Source: Spartobacteria bacterium | GTDB lineage: Bacteria > Verrucomicrobiota > Verrucomicrobiia > Chthoniobacterales > Chthoniobacteraceae | Assembly: GCA_025355595.1 (NCBI GenBank) | Contig: JANXZI010000474.1 | Span: 1 to 5,209, forward strand | Direction of reading: 5' to 3' | Length of the DNA: 5,209 bases | Part shown: positions 1 through 5,162 of the stretch, one piece after another | Layout of the letters: every line of letters starts with the position of its first letter | How positions within the stretch are numbered: the first letter of the stretch is position 1 | Translations under genes and position numbers: made by a program | The notes under the pieces: generated by a model | What the model was told of the DNA's origin: nothing | Seen by the model: the letters and a program-made list of their open reading frames with translations, nothing else | The model's database searches: none

Positions 1-1346
1 CCGTGCGGCATCGCGGCGAGGTCGGCGATGATGGACTTGCCGTACACGTCCTTGCCAAGCGCGAGCGGGATCTTCGCCTTGGAGTTTTGAAATTCCTCGC
101 CTTCGAGCAGCTCGCGCAGCGTCACCATCTGCTTGCGGGAATTCGCGATCTCGATGCCCACGGTGTCCTTGCCGGGAATCGGCGCGAGGATGTTGATGCG
201 CTCGGCGAGCGTCGCACGGGCGAGGTCACGCTCGTAGGTCACAATTTTGTCCACGCGGACGCCGCGCGCGGGATACACCTCGTAGCGCGTGATGGTCGGG
301 CCTTTCGTGATGTCACCCGCCGTGACGATGATGCCAAACTCCGAGAGCGTCTGAATGATCTGGTTTTGCACCGAGAGGAGTTCCTCCGTGCTCGTGACTA
401 CGCGGGTCGAATGATCCACCGCGTCGAGCAGATCGAAATCCGGCAGGTGGTAGTTCTCGCTGGAGATCGTCTGGAGGAGCTGGACCTTTTCCTTCTTCTT
501 TTCCTTCTTTGCAATGGGAGGCAGCGGTGCGCCGGCATCGAAAATCTTCGGCGCTGGGCGCTCCGGCTCGGGCTCGGGGGCGGCGTCTTTTTTCTCCTCG
601 AGTGTCAGCAGCTCGACCTGCTCGAGCTTTGTGGGCACGGGAGTGTCATCGGTGCGGCGGCCAGTCTCCTTTTCCATGCGCCGCTGCTCGCGCTCCATTT
701 TCTTTTTCTCGAGGGCGAGGCGCTGTTCCTCGCCGGCGCGTTCGAGGTAGCGCTTGCGCCGCGCGTCGAGCCACGTGCGCGGCATGGCGAGGAGCTGGCG
801 TGCGACAGCGAAGGGGCGCAGGCCGGTCATGAGGATGATGCACACGACATAGATCAGCAGCAGGACGAGGACGGAGGCCGGACCGAAAATGGTGTGGAAA
901 ATTTTCCCGCCGATGAACTCGCCGACGAAGCCGCCCTCGCTGGAGAGGTTCAGCTTTGTCCGGTCAATGAACGTCCAGCCGAGCACATGCACGAGGCACG
1001 CGCCACTCGCGACGAAGCCCGCGGTCCACAGCGGGCGCATGGAAAATCCCATCTGCCGCCCGAGGCACGCGACCGCGCCGTAGCCGATGAGTGCCGCGGC
1101 GAGGAGGTAGCTCGCGGCACCGAGCAGCCAGTAGCTGAGGAAGGCCATGATCGAGCCGAGCGAGCCGACCCAGTTGTGCGAATTTGCCGCGGATTTCTCC
1201 ACGCGTGCGCTGCGCATCCACGACGGCACGTCGCCCGGTGAATACGAGATGAGCGCAAGAAGCAGCAGCACGCCGAAGACGAGGAGCGTGAGGCCGATGA
1301 CTTCCTGCAGGGTGCTGTTGGGTGATTCGCGGCGGGTTTGCACCAT
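1..1346 (-). CDS. ftsK: DNA translocase FtsK/SpoIIIE, N-terminal part (cut by left window edge)
   Basis: Membrane-anchored, ATP-driven DNA pump that moves chromosome ends through the closing division septum; the family also helps dimer resolution at dif. I translated the minus strand from the ATG at 1346 and obtained 448 open codons. Hydrophobic membrane segments lie near residues 15-35, 60-95 (probably two), 105-127 and 150-176. A charged linker follows, with a Lys/Glu/Arg-rich predicted coiled coil (about 202-228), a Pro/Glu stretch (257-267) and a Lys-rich patch (280-287). The FtsK alpha domain follows, with the family motifs GPTITRYE (349-356) and IPGKDTVGIEIAN (390-402), then LALGKDVYGKSIIADLAAMPH (428-448, read with its neighbours), which in the family directly precedes the Walker A loop. 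The ATPase and gamma domains therefore lie outside the window. No good Shine-Dalgarno is present. An in-frame GTG 15 bases upstream is a possible alternative start. The two small genes upstream are on the same strand and may share its transcript. The identification is secure; the exact start is less so. Confidence 0.95.
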   Translation of the reverse strand, partial: MVQTRRESPNSTLQEVIGLTLLVFGVLLLLALISYSPGDVPSWMRSARVEKSAANSHNWVGSLGSIMAFLSYWLLGAASYLLAAALIGYGAVACLGRQMGFSMRPLWTAGFVASGACLVHVLGWTFIDRTKLNLSSEGGFVGEFIGGKIFHTIFGPASVLVLLLIYVVCIILMTGLRPFAVARQLLAMPRTWLDARRKRYLERAGEEQRLALEKKKMEREQRRMEKETGRRTDDTPVPTKLEQVELLTLEEKKDAAPEPEPERPAPKIFDAGAPLPPIAKKEKKKEKVQLLQTISSENYHLPDFDLLDAVDHSTRVVTSTEELLSVQNQIIQTLSEFGIIVTAGDITKGPTITRYEVYPARGVRVDKIVTYERDLARATLAERINILAPIPGKDTVGIEIANSRKQMVTLRELLEGEEFQNSKAKIPLALGKDVYGKSIIADLAAMPH

Positions 1347-1359
1347 TTTTGTGACGGGC

Positions 1360-1387
1360 ACCCTAGATGGTCCGCGCGGCGTTTCAA
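1360..1387 (-). promoter_or_regulatory. Possible sigma-70-type promoter for ftsK
   Basis: On the minus strand, TTGAAA (1387-1382, five of six matches to the -35 consensus) is followed after 16 bases by TAGGGT (1365-1360, a poor -10 with three matches). Transcription would start near 1353, leaving only about seven leader bases before the ATG at 1346. The position is sensible, but such matches occur by chance and the -10 is weak. Confidence 0.2.
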
Positions 1388-1412
1388 TGCGCGACATTCG
1401 CGGAATCCGAGC

Positions 1413-1457
1413 AGCCCGGCCGGCTGACCTTGGCGGAAAAATGTCGCCGGCCCGGCT
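1413..1457. repeat. GC-rich inverted repeat (hairpin) over the stop codon of the 88-residue gene, before ftsK
   Basis: AGCCCGGCCGGC (1413-1424) and GCCGGCCCGGCT (1446-1457) pair as a 12-base stem with a single C-C mismatch (1417/1453) and a 21-base loop. The right arm covers the end of the small minus-strand gene, whose stop is at 1458-1456. There is no T run after the stem on either strand, so it is not a textbook intrinsic terminator. In the minus-strand RNA it would sit between the small-gene pair and ftsK, where it could act as a partial terminator, an RNA-end stabiliser or a processing site. The base pairing is directly visible; the role is inferred. Confidence 0.5.
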
Positions 1458-1722
1458 ACGAGCGCTTGCCGAGAATTTTCAGATTCTGCGCCGTCTTCTC
1501 CATTTCATCGAGCTTCAGAAGCGTCGCGGCCTGCTGTTCGAGCAGCTTGGCATTGGCGTCGCGCATGGCCTTCAGCATCGCGAGTGGCTGGCCTTTTTCG
1601 ACCGGCGCGATCGGCTCCGGTGCGGCGGGCGCGGGAGCTGGAGCCGGATCGGCGTCCTGCGATTGCAGCGCGGGCATGCCCAGCGCGAAGACGATGGCGA
1701 GGGAGAGGATGGCGCGTTTCAT
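1456..1722 (-). CDS. Small exported coiled-coil protein, unknown function (88 residues)
   Basis: I do not recognise a family. The product starts with a typical signal peptide: MKR, a hydrophobic core (about residues 4-16), then a small-residue region ending near residue 18-22, so it is probably exported to the periplasm. No lipobox cysteine is present. A Pro/Ala-rich low-complexity spacer (about 25-40) follows, then one predicted amphipathic helix (about 47-84) with M53, L60, T67, M74 and L81 spaced by seven, suggesting a coiled coil. The basic tail ends GKRS. The start is supported by GGAGGTGG six bases upstream and by the four-base ATGA overlap with the preceding small gene, so the two are probably translationally coupled and their products may act together. 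ftsK lies 109 bases downstream on the same strand. The gene is very likely real, given start signal, signal peptide and coupling, but its function is unknown. Confidence 0.75.
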   Translation of the reverse strand: MKRAILSLAIVFALGMPALQSQDADPAPAPAPAAPEPIAPVEKGQPLAMLKAMRDANAKLLEQQAATLLKLDEMEKTAQNLKILGKRS

Positions 1723-1973
1723 TTCTTGCCACCTCCGCGTGAGACGAAGATGCGGGCGACGCGCAGGGTCTCGGCGACGGCGGAGACCTTCACGTCAATC
1801 GCCTGCTGGTTCGCGACGATTTTGTTGTGCTGCTCGGCGATTTCATTGACGAGCTGGGCGATGGCCTGTTCGTCGCCTGCGGCCTGGCCGGACGACGCGG
1901 AGGGGAAGGACAGCGCGCCGACGACAGCGACGGCGGCGGCTCCCCAGAGCATGATGGTTTTGGGCTTGTTCAT
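1719..1973 (-). CDS. Small exported or membrane-anchored coiled-coil protein, unknown function (84 residues)
   Basis: I do not recognise a family. From the ATG at 1973 the product has a basic N-end (MNKPK), a hydrophobic stretch (about residues 7-23) that could be a signal peptide or a membrane anchor, a small-residue segment (24-33), and then a predicted helix. In that helix I38, I45, I52, I59 and V66 fall at exact seven-residue spacing with L41 in the d position, a strong coiled-coil pattern. The tail RGGGKK is basic. The frame stays open upstream to an ATG at 2111, but that longer form would put charged residues before the signal sequence, overlap rpoN and cover its promoter, so I chose 1973. 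No clear Shine-Dalgarno precedes 1973. The stop overlaps the start of the next small gene (ATGA). Both proteins share the layout signal sequence, spacer, coiled coil, so they may form a hetero-oligomer; that is inference. Confidence 0.7.
   Translation of the reverse strand: MNKPKTIMLWGAAAVAVVGALSFPSASSGQAAGDEQAIAQLVNEIAEQHNKIVANQQAIDVKVSAVAETLRVARIFVSRGGGKK
1729..1736 (-). promoter_or_regulatory. Strong Shine-Dalgarno site for the 88-residue gene, inside the preceding gene
   Basis: Read on the minus strand this is GGAGGTGG followed by six bases and the ATG at 1722. It is encoded within the last codons (Gly-Gly-Gly) of the upstream 84-residue protein. It is the only good Shine-Dalgarno next to a gene start in this window. 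It fixes the start of the downstream gene and supports translational coupling through the ATGA overlap. Confidence 0.75.
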
Positions 1974-2029
1974 GGCTGCTGCGAGAGCGGGAAAGATGCC
2001 GGGCGACGAGAAAAAATCAAATGGCGAAC

Positions 2030-2045
2030 TGGCACTGACCTTGCT
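2030..2045 (+). promoter_or_regulatory. Sigma-54 (-24/-12) promoter in front of rpoN
   Basis: TGGCACTGACCTTGCT matches the sigma-54 promoter consensus TGGCACG-N4-TTGCW at every conserved base except the G after TGGCAC. The GG (2031-2032) and GC (2043-2044) doublets are separated by exactly ten bases, the spacing this sigma factor needs. Transcription would begin near 2056, giving an rpoN leader of about 40 bases. The site is intergenic and points at rpoN, implying autoregulation by sigma-54 together with an unidentified AAA+ enhancer-binding activator. The site also lies upstream of the divergent small-gene pair and could affect its transcription. The match is seen directly; activity is inferred. 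Confidence 0.7.
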
Positions 2046-2046
2046 A

Positions 2047-2062
2047 TTCTCTGTTTTGAGAA
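2047..2062. repeat. Short inverted repeat over the predicted rpoN transcription start
   Basis: TTCTC (2047-2051) and GAGAA (2058-2062) form five-base arms around a six-base T-rich centre, just after the -12 element of the sigma-54 promoter and across the expected start point. A second small repeat, GAAC-GCA-GTTC, follows at 2060-2070. Either could be a protein-binding site for rpoN or for the divergent gene pair, but arms this short are common by chance. Confidence 0.25.
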
Positions 2063-2070
2063 CGCAGTTC

Positions 2071-2095
2071 AGGAAACCCAACACCAACACCATCC
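2071..2095 (+). promoter_or_regulatory. A/C-rich rpoN leader without a properly placed Shine-Dalgarno
   Basis: The only purine-rich motif, AGGAAA (2071-2076), lies 19 bases before the ATG, too far for normal ribosome pairing. Between them is an A/C-rich, probably unstructured stretch containing a direct repeat of AACACC (within 2079-2091). This resembles leaders that start translation without 16S pairing. ROK kinase, isomerase and ftsK starts also lack good Shine-Dalgarno sites. Confidence 0.4.
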
Positions 2096-3502
2096 ATGGC
2101 CGGCCTTTCACAACATCAATCCCTCAGCCAGTCACAGGTCCTCGCGCCGCAGCTCCAGCAGAGCCTCCAGATCCTCCAGGTGCCGATGCTCGAGTTGCGC
2201 ACGCTCATCCAGGTGGAACTCGACGGCAACCCGACGCTCGAAATGGAGGATCACGAACCCGAGTCGAAGACGGAGGACAAGCAGCGCGATGCGGAGGAGT
2301 TTGACGTGGAATTTGACCGCCTCTCGAAGCTCGATGATGAGTGGCGCGACTACATGGCGCAGAGCACGAACTACGTGCGCCGCTCCACCGAGGATGACGA
2401 GCGCCGGCAGTTCTTTTTCGATTCGCTGACGAAGAACGAGACGCTCCAGGAACACCTGCTCGAACAGCTCCGCAGCTCGGAGCTTTCCAAGGACGACGTG
2501 CAGCTCGGCGAACTGCTCATCGGGAACACCAACGACACGGGCTTCCTCACCGTGTCACCGGACGACATCGCCGCGAACACCGGCCTCGAAATCGCCGACC
2601 TCGTGCGCGTGCTCGAAACAATCCAGACCTTTCATCCCGTGGGCGTGTGCTCGCGTGATCTGCGCGAGTGCCTGCTCATCCAGCTCAAGCGCATCGGCAA
2701 GGAGGGCAGCCTCGAATGGCGCATCGTCTCGAACCACATCGAGGATCTCGGCAAGAAACGCTACCCCGAGATTGCCCGCCGTTGCGGCACCACGGTGGAC
2801 TGCATCCAGCGCGCGGCAAATTTCATCGCGACGCTCGACCCGAAACCGGGCCAGATTTTCTCCGCCGACCCGAACAACTACGTGCTCCCCGATGTGACCG
2901 TGGAAAAAGTGAGCGGTGCGTGGCAGGTGACGCTGAACGGCGACCAGATTCCACACCTGCGCATCAGCAATACCTACAAGGATCTGATGGCGCAGACGGC
3001 CAATAAGGAGGACGTGCGCGACTACATCCGCGACAAGATTCGCAACGGAAAATTCCTCATCAAGAGCATCCACCAGCGCCAGCAGACGATCTCGAACATC
3101 GCCCACGAAATCGTGAAGCGGCAGACGGAATTCCTCGAGCGCGGCCCGAGCGGGCTGAAGCCGATGACGATGGTGCAAATCGCCGACATCGTGGGCGTCC
3201 ACGAGACCACGGTGAGCCGCGCGATCTCCGGCAAATACATGTCCACGCCGCACGGTGTCTTCGAGATGAAATACTTCTTCACACCCGGCTACCAGACCGC
3301 CGGCGGCGAGAGCATGAGCAACACGAGCGTGAAGGGCGTGATCGCCGAGATGGTGAAAAGCGAGGACGGAAAAAATCCGCTGAGCGACAAGGAAATCGTG
3401 GACCTGCTGGAGGAGAAGGGCATCCCGATCGCCCGCCGCACCGTCGCGAAGTATCGCAACGAGCTGAACATTCTCCCGAGCAACATGCGGAAGAGCTACT
3501 GA
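2096..3502 (+). CDS. rpoN: RNA polymerase sigma-54 factor RpoN
   Basis: Alternative sigma factor that directs RNA polymerase to -24/-12 promoters; the closed complex needs an AAA+ activator to open DNA. The 468-residue length is normal for the family. Region I (about residues 1-50) is the Gln/Leu-rich activator-response region with SQSQVLAPQLQQSLQILQ near its start, which also supports the ATG at 2096. Region II (about 50-115) is strongly acidic (repeated Asp/Glu). The core-binding domain follows (about 120-300; for example FHPVGVCSRDLRECLL). The helix-turn-helix that reads the -12 element is around 360-382 (VQIADIVGVHETTVSRAISG), followed by the family sequence STPHGVFEMKYFF. The RpoN box that reads the -24 element, ARRTVAKYRN, is at 446-455. 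The protein appears complete with no missing key region. The gene diverges from the small exported-protein pair, has its own sigma-54-type promoter, and is followed 48 bases later by a sugar kinase rather than the usual hpf/ptsN genes. Confidence 0.98.
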   Translation: MAGLSQHQSLSQSQVLAPQLQQSLQILQVPMLELRTLIQVELDGNPTLEMEDHEPESKTEDKQRDAEEFDVEFDRLSKLDDEWRDYMAQSTNYVRRSTEDDERRQFFFDSLTKNETLQEHLLEQLRSSELSKDDVQLGELLIGNTNDTGFLTVSPDDIAANTGLEIADLVRVLETIQTFHPVGVCSRDLRECLLIQLKRIGKEGSLEWRIVSNHIEDLGKKRYPEIARRCGTTVDCIQRAANFIATLDPKPGQIFSADPNNYVLPDVTVEKVSGAWQVTLNGDQIPHLRISNTYKDLMAQTANKEDVRDYIRDKIRNGKFLIKSIHQRQQTISNIAHEIVKRQTEFLERGPSGLKPMTMVQIADIVGVHETTVSRAISGKYMSTPHGVFEMKYFFTPGYQTAGGESMSNTSVKGVIAEMVKSEDGKNPLSDKEIVDLLEEKGIPIARRTVAKYRNELNILPSNMRKSY

Positions 3503-3508
3503 GGCGCA

Positions 3509-3528
3509 GGGCGCGTCCGTCGCGGCCC
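3509..3528 (+). terminator. GC-only hairpin just after the rpoN stop codon (possible weak terminator)
   Basis: GGGCGCG (3509-3515) pairs with CGCG and CCC (3521-3528) around a five-base loop, giving seven GC pairs with one bulged G. It lies six bases after the rpoN stop and before the kinase gene. No T run follows, so it may only attenuate transcription or protect the rpoN mRNA end. The pairing is visible; terminator activity is uncertain. Confidence 0.3.
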
Positions 3529-3550
3529 CGGAATACTTGCACCGATCTGG

Positions 3551-4483
3551 ATGACGCGGCAGACCGTGCGCATGCACTTTCTCGCGATCGAAATCGGCGG
3601 CACCAAACTCCAGGTCTGCGCCGGCACGGCGGACGGCAGGATCGTGGGGCGTGCGCGTTTCGCCGTGGATCGTGCGGCCGGTGGCGAAGGCATCCGCGCG
3701 CAAATCGCCGCCGCACTGCCGGAGCTGATCGCAAAGTGGAATCCGAGCGCCATCGGCGTCGGCTACGGCGGGCCGGTGGATTGGAAAACTGGCCGCATCA
3801 AATGCTCGCACCACATCGAGGGCTGGAATGATTTCCCGCTCGGCGACTGGCTGCGCGAACATACGTCGCTGCCCGTCTTTGTGGACAACGACGCCAACGT
3901 CGCCGCGCTCGGCGAAGCGCTGCACGGTGCGGGCCGCGGCGCGAATCCCGTCTTCTGGGTGAACGCCGGCAGCGGTGTCGGCGGCGGTCTCGTCGTGAAC
4001 GGCCAGCTTTACCACGGCGCGATGCCCGGCGAGATGGAGATCGGCCATGTGCGCCTCGAACGCGACGGCACGATCGTCGAGCACCACTGCTCCGGCTGGG
4101 CCGTGGATCGCGCCGTGCATGCCGCCGTGGAAAAGGAACCGCAAAGCGTGCTCGCGCAGATCGCCGCGAAGTCGAAGCCCAATGCGCGCTGCCTCACGCC
4201 CGCGCTCACCGCAGGCTGCCCGGTCGCGGATCGCATCCTCACCCATGCCGCGGAGGAACTGGCCTTCGCACTCAGCCACGTCGTGCAACTCCTGCATCCC
4301 GAAGTAATCGTGGTCGGCGGCGGCCTCAGCCTCCTTGGTGAACCGCTGTGCACGCGCCTCGCCACCGCGCTCCCGCGCTGGGTCATGGAAGCCTTCGCCC
4401 CCGGCCCGCGCGTCGCCCTCGCCGGCCTCGGCGAAGACGCGGTACCAGTCGGCGCGCTCGCGCTGTGCCGCGCCTCCTCGTAG
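3551..4483 (+). CDS. ROK-family sugar kinase (glucokinase/fructokinase-like)
   Basis: Cytoplasmic ATP-dependent kinase that phosphorylates a sugar or sugar derivative; the substrate cannot be told from the sequence. From the ATG at 3551 it has 310 residues, normal for an ROK kinase without a DNA-binding domain. The phosphate-binding loop is EIGGTK (14-19; the family usually has DIGGT). The catalytic-base motif is DNDAN (112-116, Asp114 the likely base). The ROK signature spans the segment with NAGSGVGGGL and ends at EIGH (163-166). A C-terminal nucleotide-site motif, VIVVGGGLS, precedes the last third of the fold. The usual zinc motif CxCGxxGC after EIGH is absent: only HHCSGW (178-183) remains, so the metal site looks altered. 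The second ATG at 3572 (MHFLAIEIGG) fits the family N-terminus as well or better; neither start has a good Shine-Dalgarno. The isomerase gene 101 bases downstream may work with it. Confidence 0.92.
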   Translation: MTRQTVRMHFLAIEIGGTKLQVCAGTADGRIVGRARFAVDRAAGGEGIRAQIAAALPELIAKWNPSAIGVGYGGPVDWKTGRIKCSHHIEGWNDFPLGDWLREHTSLPVFVDNDANVAALGEALHGAGRGANPVFWVNAGSGVGGGLVVNGQLYHGAMPGEMEIGHVRLERDGTIVEHHCSGWAVDRAVHAAVEKEPQSVLAQIAAKSKPNARCLTPALTAGCPVADRILTHAAEELAFALSHVVQLLHPEVIVVGGGLSLLGEPLCTRLATALPRWVMEAFAPGPRVALAGLGEDAVPVGALALCRASS

Positions 4484-4502
4484 CCGCCGACGGAAGGAGG
4501 CG
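4471..4502 (+). terminator. Inverted repeat across the ROK kinase stop codon (possible terminator)
   Basis: CGCCTCCT (4471-4478) and AGGAGGCG (4495-4502) are perfect eight-base complements with a 16-base loop that contains the stop codon (4481-4483). A weak T-rich patch (TTGTTT, 4511-4516) follows eight bases later, too far for a standard intrinsic terminator. The AGGAGG in the right arm looks like a Shine-Dalgarno, but no start codon in the frame of the next gene follows it at a usable distance; in the folded RNA it would be hidden. Confidence 0.3.
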
Positions 4503-4584
4503 GGCTGATCTTGTTTCCGAGTTCCGCGTTCGAAAAACGTGCCCGCACTCGACAGCGCCGCGCATTTCGCCGAAAAGTGGCGCC

Positions 4585-5154
4585 ATGCTCGACTGGATCG
4601 AAAATTACATCGCCGCACAGAAGAAAGCCCTCGACACGATCAACCCCGCCGCCATCCCGCCGCTCGTTGCCACGTTGCGCGAGGCGCACCGCGCGGGACG
4701 CCAGATTTTCATCTGCGGCAACGGAGGCAGCGCGGCGAACGCCTCGCACTTCACCACCGACCTCGGGAAAAATTCCAGCGAAGCCATGCCGTCGCCCTTC
4801 CGCGTGCTCTCGCTGAACGACAACACCTCGTGGATCACCGCCATTGGCAACGACTACGACTACGCGGATGTCTTCCTGCGCCAGCTCAAGAACTACGGCC
4901 AGGCGGGTGACGTGCTCATCATCATCAGCGTGAGCGGCAATTCGCCGAACCTCGTGAAAGTGCTCGAATGGGCCAAGCCGAAAGGCCTCAAGACCATCGC
5001 GCTGACAGGCGGAAAGCGCGGTCGCGCCGCGGAAATAGCCGACCAGGTCATCGTCGTCGAAGACACGCACTACGGCCGCGTCGAGGATGTCCACATGAAC
5101 ATCCTCCATATGCTCTGCTACGCCTTCGTCGAGCGCGAGGACGCGCGGGTGTAA
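4585..5154 (+). CDS. SIS-domain sugar-phosphate isomerase, GmhA-like (phosphoheptose isomerase family)
   Basis: Cytoplasmic protein of the family that converts sedoheptulose 7-phosphate to glycero-manno-heptose 7-phosphate, the first step towards ADP- or GDP-heptose for LPS or surface glycans. The 189 residues are close to the usual GmhA length of about 190. The phosphate-binding motifs are GNGGS (45-49) and SVSGNS (115-120), with the family segment SLNDNTSWITAIGND (76-90) and a C-terminal helix containing H170 and H175. By my recalled alignment to E. coli GmhA, catalytic His180 is kept (H175), but Glu65 is Asp here (D59) and Gln172 is Glu (E167). It may therefore be a subfamily with a different sugar-phosphate substrate, or a DiaA-like SIS protein. 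The frame is open upstream to 4348, but that part overlaps the kinase gene, looks like frame-shadow sequence (Arg/Pro-rich) and offers no better start, so 4585 is chosen. No clear Shine-Dalgarno. Probably co-transcribed with the ROK kinase. Confidence 0.88.
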   Translation: MLDWIENYIAAQKKALDTINPAAIPPLVATLREAHRAGRQIFICGNGGSAANASHFTTDLGKNSSEAMPSPFRVLSLNDNTSWITAIGNDYDYADVFLRQLKNYGQAGDVLIIISVSGNSPNLVKVLEWAKPKGLKTIALTGGKRGRAAEIADQVIVVEDTHYGRVEDVHMNILHMLCYAFVEREDARV

Positions 5155-5162
5155 AATTAACA

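Noticed and set aside
3..1241. 412-codon open frame on the plus strand
   Set aside because: It lies opposite the ftsK coding sequence, whose minus-strand translation matches FtsK motifs; the plus frame is low-complexity antisense sequence.
1550..1570. A second sigma-54-like motif (TTGGCATTGGCGTCGC) with ten-base GG/GC spacing
   Set aside because: It lies inside the coding sequence of the 88-residue gene, lacks the TTGC element and points at no gene start.
1719..2111. Longer 130-residue form of the first small protein, starting at 2111
   Set aside because: It would overlap the start of rpoN, cover the sigma-54 promoter, and place about 46 residues before a normal-looking signal sequence.
1147..2304. 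385-codon open frame on the plus strand across the small genes and into rpoN
   Set aside because: It crosses the divergent promoter region and overlaps rpoN in another frame; no domain is recognisable, and the minus-strand small genes have signal peptides and a Shine-Dalgarno.
4495..4513. AGGAGG followed by TTG at 4511 as a translation start
   Set aside because: The TTG is not in frame with the isomerase and opens only an Arg-rich shadow frame; the AGGAGG is better explained as one arm of an inverted repeat.
2555..4618. Very long open frame (687 codons) on the minus strand opposite rpoN and the ROK kinase
   Set aside because: It is antisense to two confidently identified genes, has composition typical of a GC-rich frame shadow (His, Arg, Ala and Asp rich) and no recognisable motifs.
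4348..5154. Longer 268-residue form of the isomerase, starting inside the kinase gene
   Set aside because: The extra residues are Arg/Pro-rich shadow sequence and the family N-terminus matches a start at 4585.
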